64,000 nucleotides of DNA, taken from NCBI GenBank assembly GCA_033557465.1, contig CM066035.1, positions 909,323,309-909,387,308 of the forward strand, written 5' to 3'. This DNA is from Ichthyophis bannanicus. Taxonomy: Eukaryota; Chordata; Amphibia; Gymnophiona; Ichthyophiidae. The position numbers and the translations under genes are program-made. Of this stretch, positions 55,385 through 64,000 are shown one piece after another (position 1 is the stretch's first letter; every line of letters starts with the position of its first letter). Under the pieces are notes generated by a model. It saw only the letters and a program-made list of their open reading frames with translations, had not been told where the DNA came from and made no database searches.

Positions 55385-56267
55385 CATAGATTCTCTGGGA
55401 GCATGCACTATGGATTGGCTAGTGGACTGTCTGCAGTTAGACTGTGCATGGTTGGAGCACCTATAAGATGAAGTCTGACTGTACTGTCTGCTAGTGACTG
55501 GCAGACAGGGATGAGAGGCAGTTGTGGTTTTCCAGACCTAACCCCAGCATTGCTGCTGTTTTGCCACAGCCCCAGTCACAGGTATGGCTCTGGCCCACCA
55601 ACCCTGGAGGGCTGTCATATACCAGCAGGATGGAGGTTGCTTCACAGGGGCTGGAGCACCTGTCCCTTACCTACAAAAAGGGTGATGTGAGCCCCTTTGG
55701 GGTATTAGTATATACCACCTTAACCTATAAATGCACTGCTACATAAACTTCATGCAAGTCTGGAAACTCCCCTGCCCTGATAACAGGTATCCATATCAGC
55801 CAGACCCTAACACAGGGTGCACACTAATCTGGGTGGTGTCTTGTCCCAGAGGACCAGACATGACTGCAGAATACAGATGGACATCAAAGTACCTTCAGCT
55901 GCACTGCAAGGAACACCTGCTACACACTGGTAGCGACAGAGATGTACAGTAGGACCTATCTCAAGCACCACAGGTACTGCAGACCTAGTGCTGGGCACCC
56001 TTGCTCTCCCTCAGGGTGAACACAGAACCTGCACAATGGCATGGTCTGTAGCTAATCTGTGCCAGTATCATGCACTGTCAGTTCATCTTTCCAACCTGAG
56101 GTACCGTAGAGGTGCAGACCCCATTTGGTGATCAGCTGTTGGCAGCCATTCAGCATGTGCATTGCATCATGGGTACTGGTGGGGTTACCCTATCCTGGCA
56201 CTCAGAGCAGACAGTTTGTGCGGTGACCTGCAGTCCTTCTGTACCCAGCCATTGCTGTGACATACAC

Positions 56268-56340
56268 CACGGAGATATAGCCTACTGGTTAATACAATGC
56301 CATTCTTGGCAGTGTTCATGGGTTCAGTTCCTCATTGTTC
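56268..56340 (+). repeat. tRNA-like module (type I) in copy C
   Basis: ATAGCCTACTGGTTAATAC (A-box-like) and GGGTTCAGTTCC (B-box-like), as in copy B. Confidence 0.65.
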
Positions 56341-56907
56341 TCTCCTCTTATGCATGTCCTACTCAAATAGTGTGCATGCCTGTAACAGTCATATTTTTGC
56401 AGAGTTGTGCTGCCAGCCCATAATACCTTCGTCACAATTGCCAACATTCCCTCGGTCCGTCTATCTGCGTCTGTCAGCTGTGTAGAGTCCTGTCTGCCTG
56501 TGCAGGCTGCCACCTCATGCCCTGCACTGCTACCCTTTCCTGCATTGCGCCTCATCATGCTTGCCTCGCCTGTGCCTGATCTGCATGCACCACCACTCCT
56601 CTGTCCACCCATCATTGTAACTATCCTGCAACCTCCGCCTCCACTGGGGGACACGTATTCCCATCGTCTACCACCAACTGTCTTTCCAGTACTTTACATT
56701 GCCAACACCCTGTGCTGTGGTACAGTTGTCCCCACCATGTTTGTCATCAGTACTGGCAGCCACATGGGATGCCCGCAGATATGGCGGGTCCAGCGGCTCC
56801 CAGCTCTCCCTCCTTCACTCACCTGTTCATTGCATTTCCTGAGTGCTCTATCTAGTGTTGGGGCTATATCTGTCTCTGTTCCTCACAGGTCATGCATGTC
56901 ATCCTGC

Positions 56908-57200
56908 AGCACCTTGCAGCCCTTAGGGCACACTAACCTAGGGCACCGTAACCTTGTTAGGCCACCTTAACCTATGGTTCCATAGCCCAGGGTGCCTTCT
57001 AAGGTGCCTTGTCCAGGGGTGCCTAATACGGCGCTTAGCCTAAGGAGCCCTATAGGGTGACTTATGAGGCACCTTATAATGCACCTTACAAGGCACCTTT
57101 TAAGGCACCTTACAAGGCGCCTTGTAATGTGCCTTGTAAGGTGCCTTATAAGGTGCTTTGTAACGCGCGTTAGTCTAAGGCGCCTTGTAACATGTGTTAG
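56908..57200. repeat. Subterminal palindromic array in copy C
   Basis: Repeated AAGGCACCTTA / TAAGGTGCCTTA and AAGGCGCCTTG units in both orientations, followed by GCGCGTTAG-type repeats toward the TIR. Confidence 0.85.
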
Positions 57201-57314
57201 CTGATACGGCTTGCTGTAACGATGCACCGCCCACGCCTTTATATGGGCATCTGTACCTTTACCGCAGAACCTAACGCGGGTGACATTACCGCAGTTTAGT
57301 AAACATACCCCTAA

Positions 57315-57763
57315 AAGTAGGAAATGAAAGGCTTGTATGTAGGTGAAAGGTGAAAAGAGGGAGACGATTAAAGGGGGAGAAAGGGCAATAAAATCTAGCT
57401 ATAAGCAAATAATAAAGGTGTCAAAAGAAATGGAGAAAAGAAGATGAAACTGAAGGATCAACATCAGAAATATATATAGAAGAGGAAAGGAAAAAATTTT
57501 GAAGGTGAAGATCTAGAAATTATATCTTGTAAAAGGTCTTAGATGAAATCTAACAAGAAGTGATAAAAACAGACGAAGACCAACCCAGCTGGAAAAATAA
57601 AATTATCAGACAACAAAGGTACCAAAACAAATTTATTGCCAGGTTTTAGAGATGTCTGCGTGCTTTATTTTGTCTACATATTTTTTTCTAATTTGTAGTG
57701 TTTTTTTCTTTAGTAAGTGATAGTCTGGGTTTTTTATCAGAGTCATTCTGAGTCATGAATAGC
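57315..57763. other. Purine-rich then AT-rich sequence, nothing recognised
   Basis: The pre-insertion flank of copy C; 57340-57540 is A/G-rich like the flank left of 53476. No element recognised. Confidence 0.45.
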
Positions 57764-58278
57764 AGGGCTAGATGTCCCATTGGGACGTCCATCCCACTAT
57801 TGGTGTCCTTTCCCGCCCTGTCCTCCTTCCTCGCTCGTTGTACGGGGAGGTTGGACGTGGGTAGGAAAGGGGCAAATCAGGGGTGGCGTTGGGGCAGGCG
57901 GTAGGTGGTTGTTGGCTCTGGATGTACAGAGCCAATTCCAATGTCGGTCTTGTACGTCCAGGGCTGACGGCTTAGATGGGGAACTTATTCCGCCTCTGAG
58001 ATGGAATAAGTTCCTCGATCGGGCAGAGGACGGCAGCCCGGGCTTGGCAGCAGCAGGAGGGAGCAGAGTATTCCTTGAAGCCTGACCCTGGCCTTGGGAG
58101 GCCAGATCAGTGGTCGGGCTGTGGGAATAGCATTGTAGGATCTGGAGGCCGGGGATCATGGCTTTACAGTGGAGCCGCAGTGCCATGGCAACAGGACGCC
58201 ATGGTGCCGCAGCTCCATTGTAAAGCCCAGACTGAGTTAGTTGGGCACAGGTTCCAGGGCAAGCAGTGGATTTCCAGG
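57764..58278. mobile_element. Small palindromic DNA element (family copy 3)
   Basis: GGAACTTATTCCGCC with GATGGAATAAGTTCC forms the conserved hairpin at 57980-58014. A second hairpin lies around 58162-58220 (GAGCCGCAGTGCCATGGC with GCCATGGTGCCGCAGCTC). Same order of parts as 28017-28666. Ends approximate. Confidence 0.6.
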
Positions 58279-58279
58279 G

Positions 58280-58916
58280 TCCTTTTTAATAATGGTTTAT
58301 GGGCCTTTCCTCCAAGAACATGTCCAAACCTTTTTTAAACCCATCTGCAGCTTTTACTACATCCTCCGGTAATGATTTCCTGAGTATGATCATGCGTCGA
58401 GTAAAAAAATATTATCAAAGCGGTAAATACAGCACAGGGTTATACATAGGTTAGGGAAAACAAAACAATGAACATTTGGACTGCACCACATAGGGAAACA
58501 CAGCAAATACATTACATTACATATTACTCTTAAATGGGTTACATTGTAGCTTCATTGCATGTCCCCTAGTCTTTATACTTTTTGATGGCATAAGCAAACA
58601 GTCTAGGTTTACCTGTTCTGCTCCATTCATTAATTTATAGATCTCTATGATATCATCCCTCAGCTGTCTCTTTTCCAAGTTGAAAAGCCCCAACCTTTTC
58701 AGCCTCTCCTCATGGGGTATTCTTCTATCCCCTTTACCATTTTTATCAATCTTCTCTGCACCTTTTCAAATTCTGCTATATGCTTTTTAATATACGGCGA
58801 CCAGAATTGCACACAATATTCAAGGTGCAGTCGCACCATGGAATGATACAGAGGCATTATAATGTCCTTGGTTTTATTTTCCATTCTTTCCTTATGATTC
58901 CTAGCATTCTATTTAG
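58280..58916 (-). mobile_element. CR1-type LINE, ORF2 C-terminus and 3' UTR
   Basis: The minus strand gives [20 protein letters not shown], then PYIKKHIAEFEKVQRR, and the 3' UTR as at 24086. About 110 bp at 58416-58525 (GCGGTAAATACAGCACAGGG) is foreign to the family. It is interrupted at 58917 by a SINE and a LINE tail and continues at 59400. Confidence 0.85.
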
Positions 58917-58924
58917 GGATGCTA

Positions 58925-59222
58925 GGAAACATAGGGAGGAGTAGCCTAGTGGTTGGGGCAAGGTACTTCAGGCCAGAAGGTCAGCAGTTCAAATCCCACT
59001 AGAGGACAGCAACCTTGGGCCGGAAGGACTGGGGTTTCTAGTCCCACAGGTGCTCCTTGTGGTCTTGGGCAAGCCACGTAACCCTCCATTGCCCATGTTC
59101 CCTGTAAGTATTAGTGTATGTGTCTCAAAATCCCCACATGTTAAATATATCCCCCACTTGTGTTGTGACCACCTTGATTGAAGGATAAGGCGGTATATAA
59201 ATACCATTAAATAAATAAATAA
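58925..59222 (+). mobile_element. tRNA-derived SINE in CR1
   Basis: The head is GGAGTAGCCTAGTGGTTGGG with B-box GTTCAAATCCC. The body is the inverse of 1349-1633, and it ends AAGGCGGTATATAAATACC and (TAAA)n. Confidence 0.85.
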
Positions 59223-59223
59223 A

Positions 59224-59399
59224 TTTACTCCCCCATAGCTAAGAAGTGTTAACTCTGTATGATGTGCTTTTCTGACAATCTGTATGTAAACAAAATTTGT
59301 ACCTGCCTTGATTCGGCAGTTTCACAATAGTAATCCTACCCGCTTCTGATCGCTGGAAGGAGCGGGCTACAAATGCTTGCTAAATAAATAAATAAATAC
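59224..59399 (+). mobile_element. L2/SINE-type tail in CR1
   Basis: CTGCCTTGATTCGGCAG and GGGCTACAAATGCTTGC, then TAAATAAATAAATA. Adjacent to the SINE; CR1 resumes at 59400. Confidence 0.55.
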
Positions 59400-60120
59400 T
59401 TTCTTGGCCCCTGCTGCACACTGGGTGGAGGGTTTCAACATATTATCCACAATGACACCTACATCTTTTTCCTGAGTGGTGGTTTCTAAGGTAGTACCTT
59501 GCATCGTGTAGCCATAGTTTGGGTTGTTCTTTCTTAGGTGAATAACTTTGCAGTTGTCCACATTAAATTTCATCTGCCATTTGGACGTCCAGTCTTCCAA
59601 TTTATCAAGGTCCTCTTGCAATTTTTCACAATCTTCTTGCATTTTAACAACTTTGAATAAATTTGTGTCATCTGCAAATTTGATCACCTCACTCATTATT
59701 CCTATTTCCAGGTCAATTATGAATATGTTAAAAATCAGCGGGCCCAGCACAGATCTCTGGGGTAATCCACTATTCACCTTTCTCCATTGAGAAAATTGTC
59801 CATTTAGCCCTACTCTTTGCTTTCTATCTTTTAACCAGTTCCTAATTCATAATAGTACACTGCCTCCTATCCCATGACTTTTTAATTTTGCCAAGAGTCT
59901 CTTATGAGGGACCTTATCAAAGGCTTTCTGAAAATCCAGATACACTATATCAACCGGTTCACCTTTGTCTACCTGTTTATTCACACCTTCAAAAAAATAT
60001 AACAGATTAGTAAGACAAGACTTTCTTTGGCTAAATCCATGTTGGCTTTCTTCCATTAAACCATGACTATCTACATGTTCAGCAATTTTATTCTTTATAA
60101 TGGTTTTCTACCATTTTGAC
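59400..60120 (-). mobile_element. CR1-type LINE, central ORF2 part
   Basis: The minus strand has SQHGFSQRKSCLTNLL and DIVYLDFQKAFDKVPHKRLL (60056-59847), then RSVLGPLIFNIF and the catalytic FADDTNLF box (59777-59367), then the thumb. A stop and frameshift lie near 59790-59850. The RT text before 60056 decays past 60120. Confidence 0.88.
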
Positions 60121-60327
60121 CAGTACTGATGTCAAACCACTTGGGTACAATATTTGTGTGACTTTAACCCAGTTGTTATAGTGGATTGGCATTTTTTATG
60201 ATAAACAGGAAATGTTTCCAAACCCCACAAAACACTAAAGTATTCCAAGAAATAAATAGATTGGGATTTCAATGTTTAACTAAAAGCCAGCAACATTGAA
60301 AAAAAAACAAAGCATGTGAAAAAGAGT
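60121..60327. other. No recognised feature
   Basis: AT-rich stretch between two CR1 fragments; an A-run at 60299-60308. Confidence 0.4.
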
Positions 60328-60490
60328 CATAAGAACATAAGATATGCCATACTAGGTCAGACCAAGGTCCATCAAGCCCAGTATCCTGTTTCCAACAGTG
60401 GCTAATCCAAATCACAAGTACCTGGCAGGTTCCCAAAAAGGAACACAGGTTCCACAATGATTGTATTGGGGCAAGCAGTAGATTTCTGTA
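60328..60490 (-). mobile_element. CR1-type 3' UTR fragment
   Basis: GATATGCCATACTAGGTCAG and CATCAAGCCCAGTATCCTG match the 3' end of the CR1 at 24086. Only the 3' UTR is present. Confidence 0.8.
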
Positions 60491-60494
60491 ACTA

Positions 60495-60745
60495 AGCGCC
60501 AGTAATGTAAATATGCAGACCACACATGCAATAAGCTAACAGCTCATCACTGTGAATATGCTCCAGTAATGTAAATATGTTCCTAGTTATAACCCCTGTA
60601 ACGTAAATATGTTCCTGGTTATACTTTAGATGCAAACCATGTTATAGCTCCTGTAATGTAAATATGTTATACCTTAGATGCAAACCATGTTATAAATCTT
60701 GTAATGTAAATTTGTTCCTAGCTATACCTTAGATGTAAACCATAA
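60495..60745 (+). repeat. Tandem repeat, about 30-55 bp units
   Basis: Five or so imperfect units of CTGTAATGTAAATATGTTCC with or without the extension TTAGATGCAAACCATGTTAT. It lies between the CR1 3' UTR and copy D of the large TIR family. Confidence 0.8.
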
Positions 60746-60859
60746 ACTAAGGGTATGTTTACTAAACCACGGTAATGTTACCCACGTTAGATTCCGCGGT
60801 AATGGTACAGATGCCTATATAAAGGCATGGGCGTTGCATCATTACGGCAAGCCGTATCA

Positions 60860-61205
60860 GCTAACGCGCATTACAAGGCGCCTTAGACTAACGCGTGTTA
60901 CAAGGCGCCTTATAAGGCACCTTGTAACGTGCCTTGTAAGGTGCCTTATAAGTAAGGTGCCTGCTTAGGTGCCTTATAAAGTGCCTTGTTAGGTGCCTTA
61001 TAAGGTGCCTTGTTAAGTGCCTTATAAGGTGCCTCATAAGGCGCTTTGTAAGGCGCCCTATAGGGCTCCTTAGGCTAAGCACCATATTAGGCACCCCTGG
61101 ACAAGGCACCTTAGAAGGCACCCAGGGTTATGGAACCATAGGTTAAGGTGCCCTAACAATGTTGCAGTGCCCTAGGTTAGTGTGCCCTAAGGGCTGCAAG
61201 GTGCT
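60860..61205. repeat. Subterminal palindromic array in copy D
   Basis: Dense AAGGTGCCTTATAAGG-type units, many separated by only a few bases, so long stretches read nearly the same on both strands. Confidence 0.88.
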
Positions 61206-61772
61206 TCAGGATGACATGCATGACCTGTGAGGCATAGAAACAAATGTAACCCTAACACTGGATAGAGCATCGAGGAAAGGCATTGAACAGGTGATGGAAG
61301 GAGGGAGAGCTGGGAGCTGCTGGACCTGCCATATCTGCGGGCATCCCATGTGCCTGCCAGTACTGTTGAAAAACATGTTGGGGCAACTGTACCACAGCAC
61401 AGGGTGTTGGCAATGTAAAGTACTGGAAAGACAGTGGGTGGCAGACGATGGGAATACATGTCCCCCAGTGGAGGCGGAGGTGGCAGGATAGTTACAATGA
61501 TGGGTGGACAGAGGAGTGGTGGTGCCAAGTAGATCAGGCACAGGCGAGGCAAGCACGATGAGGTGCAATACAGGAAAGGGTAACAGTGCAGGACATGGGG
61601 TGGCAGCCTGCACAGGAAGACAGGACTCTGCACAGCTGACAGACACAGATAGATGGACTGAAGGATTGTTGGCAACTGTGGTGAGGGTAAAATGGGCTGG
61701 CAGCACGGATCTGCAAAGATATGGCTGTTACAGGCATGCAAAATATCTGAGTTGGATAGGCATGAAAAGAAC

Positions 61773-61846
61773 GAACAATGAGGAATTGAACCTATGACCA
61801 CTGTTTAAAATGTCTTTGTACTAACCAGTAGACTATACCTCTATGG
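61773..61846 (-). repeat. tRNA-like module (type I) in copy D
   Basis: The minus strand has GTATAGTCTACTGGTTAGTA and GGTTCAATTCC. Orientation is as expected for an inverted copy relative to B and C. Confidence 0.65.
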
Positions 61847-62660
61847 CTTGCTGGATACTAATGGCTGGGTACAGAAGGACTGCAGGTCACCGCACAAACC
61901 ATCTGCTCTGTGTGCCAGGATAGGGTAACCCCCACCAGCACCCCTGATGCAATGCACATGCAGAACAGCTGTCTACAGCTGATCACCAAATGGGGTCTGC
62001 ACCTCTCCAGTACTGCAGCGTGGTAAGACGGACTGACAGTGCATGATACTGGCGCAGAGAAGCTACAGACCAAGCCATTGTGCAGGTTCTGTGTTCACTC
62101 TGAGGGTAAGGATGGGCGCCCAGCACTAGGTCCGCAGTACATGTGGTCCTAGAGATAGGTCCTGCTGCACATGCCCATCATTACCAGTGTGTGACAGGTG
62201 TTCTTAGCAGTACAACTAAAAGTACTTCTGTGTCCTGCAGTCACATGTGACCCTGTGGAGCCAGACACCACCCAGATTAGTGTGTACCCTCAGTTGAGGT
62301 CTGGCTGCCATGGGCACCTGTTATCAGAGTGTCTAGACTTGCATGAGGTGGATGTAGCACTGCCTCTATGGGTTAAAGTGGTATACACTACATACCCCAA
62401 AAGAACCACAACCACTGATTTTGTAGGTGAGGGAATGGAAGATAGGTGCCTGAGCCCTGGGAAATGGCTGTAGGATCAGCAACCACAGTTCTACTAGCAG
62501 AAGACACTGGTGGGCCAGAGCCCTACCTGTGACCATGGCAGACCAGCAAAACCTCAACTGCCCCACACCACAGTCAGAATGCACCTACAGACAGTCCACT
62601 AGCCAGTCCATAGGGCATACTCACAGGAGAACCCTGTGCACTCAGAGATAGGATGTACAA

Positions 62661-62698
62661 CACAGACACCAAGCAGGTAGCTCAGTGATTGGACCCCA
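62661..62698 (+). repeat. A-box-like half module (type II) in copy D
   Basis: CACCAAGCAGGTAGCTCAGT and GATTGGACCCC; the best A-box match of the four (TAGCTCAGTGATTGG). Confidence 0.5.
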
Positions 62699-63350
62699 GA
62701 ACTGGATATCACTGGAGACAAATAGTGTTGAGTACTATGTGGGAGCTTAGACATGCCATGGTCACTGCTTGGTCAGGGTGGGAATGACCTCACAGCCTAT
62801 CATGCTGTGGCCACCCTGTCCATGCAGGTGGTGGTTGAGCACTACAGTGTCCCAGCTATTGCACTATACCCTGTGCAGATGCATCCTGGCCAATCCACCC
62901 TGTCTGGACCATACCCACAATACCTTGCTCCTCATTATGCACATTTGCAGGCTAACACTGGTAACAGTGGGACATTGTGGGCCCAGAGCGGTGTAGGCAG
63001 CCACAAAACAATGGATAGACATACACACACACACACTCCTATTGCAGCATTGTGCAATGATAAGAACATACATAAGAACATAAGATAGGGGTGGTTGGCA
63101 ATCCTGCACACCACACTGGTCCTGATCACAGTACCGACATTGCTAAACTGTGCAGGGGGTAGTAGTAGTGCTCTGGTGATAACTGCAGCTCTGTGCTGGA
63201 GCCAACAGTCTGACTCTCCATGAAGCTTTGGTTAGTGGAGCCTGTGTGAGTGGGTGTTTTTACCCCTGTTTGACACAGCGTTGGGGTTTGCACACATTGA
63301 TGCTGGATCTGCATTGTAGGGTAAAATGTGGGGAAGATGCTCTGCAGGAT

Positions 63351-63427
63351 CCACAGCTGGGACTTGAGCCTCTGACCCTCTGCTCCTGGACACACTAGCT
63401 GTGTGTATTGCACCACACTGTTGCCAC
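63351..63427 (-). repeat. tRNA-like module (type III) in copy D
   Basis: The minus strand has GTGTGGTGCAATACACAC and a B-box with one change (GGCTCAAGTCC). Same context as in copies A, B and C. Confidence 0.65.
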
Positions 63428-63829
63428 AGAGGAGTAGTGGTCCCTGGGGCTACCCTTACTTCACCATGTACTGGTACAGGGCATGGCCTAGGTCCACTGT
63501 ATGTGGGTGGCACTGCTCCTTCCAGCACAAACACCCCCCCCCCCTGCCATGCCGACATGACTGTATGCTGTCAGTGCTGGTCGTGCGCAGTCCCAGGCCA
63601 TCCACTGTGCAGGTAGGTGGGTGCCTAGGGTGCAGGGTCTGGAGTGGTGAGGCATACATCGACTTCCACACATCCCCCCCATCACTGCCTACCAATGTGT
63701 TATGTCCCTTCCACATGGGGGAGTGATGGCTGGGGGGATGTCAGGCTGGTGCTCTAGCAACTAATGGCTAGGGTGGACCGGGTAGATGTAGGTGGAGTAG
63801 GTTGTTACTACCAACTGTGGACAAGTTAG

Positions 63830-63934
63830 AGCAGGGGTGGGCAATTCCGGTCCTGGAGGGCCACAGACCAGTCAGGTTTTCATGATGTCCCTAATAAATA
63901 TTCATGAGATCTATTTGCATCCACTGCCTTCCAT
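63830..63934. mobile_element. hAT-like MITE end
   Basis: CAGGGGTGGGCAATTCCGG followed by the CAGTCAGGTTTTCATGATG and CCTAATAAATATTCATGAG blocks, as in the palindrome arms at 12786-13262. The second end is not visible. Confidence 0.6.
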
Positions 63935-63936
63935 TG

Positions 63937-64000
63937 TATTTATTTATTTATTTAACGTCATTTATATACTGCCTTATCCTACAATCAAAGCGCTTATCAC
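63937..64000 (-). mobile_element. SINE or L2-type tail, cut by the window end
   Basis: Plus-strand TTATTTATTTATTTAACG then ATATACTGCCTTATCC: the inverted (TAAA)n tail and end of a SINE or L2-type element as at 1349 and 47684. Confidence 0.6.

Larger units (their letters stand above)
53479..57311 (+). mobile_element. Large TIR element, copy C (3.8 kb, uninterrupted)
   Basis: The left end is GGGGTATGCTTACTAAAC and the right end GTTTAGTAAACATACCCC. TAA at 53476-53478 and 57312-57314 is a 3-bp duplication. Left subterminal repeats of GGTAACGTTA type; right subterminal palindromic array (56908-57200). tRNA-like modules at 54648 and 56268. Co-linear with copy B apart from the hAT. The short TIR and TWA-type 3-bp site suggest PIF/Harbinger, but no transposase or Myb-like gene is seen, so the superfamily stays open. 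Confidence 0.88.
60751..64000 (-). mobile_element. Large TIR element, copy D, runs off the window
   Basis: The left end GGGTATGTTTACTAAACC follows TAA (60748-60750). Its sequence is the inverse of the right part of copy C: array at 60860-61205, type I module at 61846-61773, type II at 62661, type III at 63427-63351. At 63830 a small hAT-like end (CAGGGGTGGGCAATTCC) starts and at about 63935 a SINE/LINE tail, both apparently nested. The far TIR is beyond 64000. Confidence 0.85.

Noticed and set aside
61187..61801. A 204-codon minus-strand frame in copy D with similar frames at 56407-56970 and 43659-44160
   Set aside because: Similarity between copies is expected from shared DNA. The homologous parts fall in different reading frames in the three copies, so protein-level selection is not supported.

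Overview
Vertebrate nuclear DNA made almost entirely of transposable elements. I found no bacterial or phage-type gene, no rRNA or functional tRNA gene, and no intact protein gene. The repeat mix is CR1, L2-type and L1/Tx1-type LINEs, a Penelope-like element with a GIY-YIG domain, tRNA-headed SINEs, an ERV1-type provirus, hAT transposons and a large family with short TIRs and 3-bp target duplications. This suggests a large, repeat-rich amphibian genome, perhaps a caecilian. That is inference from repeat content; the species cannot be read from the window. One 51-bp stretch (9909-9959) looks like a small host exon, so the window may be intronic.

Layout. 1-940: a near-perfect 422-bp-arm palindrome with a 13-bp target duplication. 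1.3-11.4 kb: SINEs, nested CR1 copies on both strands, L1 ORF2 remnants, and two L2-type LINE 3' parts flanking the candidate exon. 12.6-15.9 kb: a second palindrome and small hAT-like elements. 16150-23883: a complete proviral frame on the minus strand, with apparently identical 638-bp LTRs, 4-bp duplication, primer-binding site and polypurine tract, but broken genes. 24-27.8 kb: a minus-strand CR1 split by a Penelope-related foldback with a 13-bp duplication.

27.8-45.3 kb is one nested stack. An L2-type LINE was split by a small DNA element (28017-28666), by an L1-type element that has ORF1 and a poly(A) tail but no ORF2 (29010-37486), and by a large TIR element (38198-44794). The L1 was itself split by a Penelope-like element, another small DNA element, a CR1 and a SINE. 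That CR1 was split by a second large TIR element (34034-36558), and the large TIR element at 38198 was split by a hAT. Target duplications at most junctions give the order.

45.3-64 kb: about 2 kb with no recognised repeat, L2, SINE and CR1 pieces, a second hAT copy (49661-53347) holding a CR1 with the longest RT frame in the window, then two more large TIR elements (53479-57311 and 60751-end).

The most unusual material is this TIR family. Its four copies start with GGGGTATGTTTACTAA or a close variant. The undisturbed length is about 3.8 kb. They carry tRNA-like modules with A- and B-box sequences and subterminal arrays of short palindromes, and I see no recognisable transposase. The second point of interest is the set of Penelope-related palindromes sharing a hammerhead-like CCTGAYGAAA...GAAAC...GGTACC motif.
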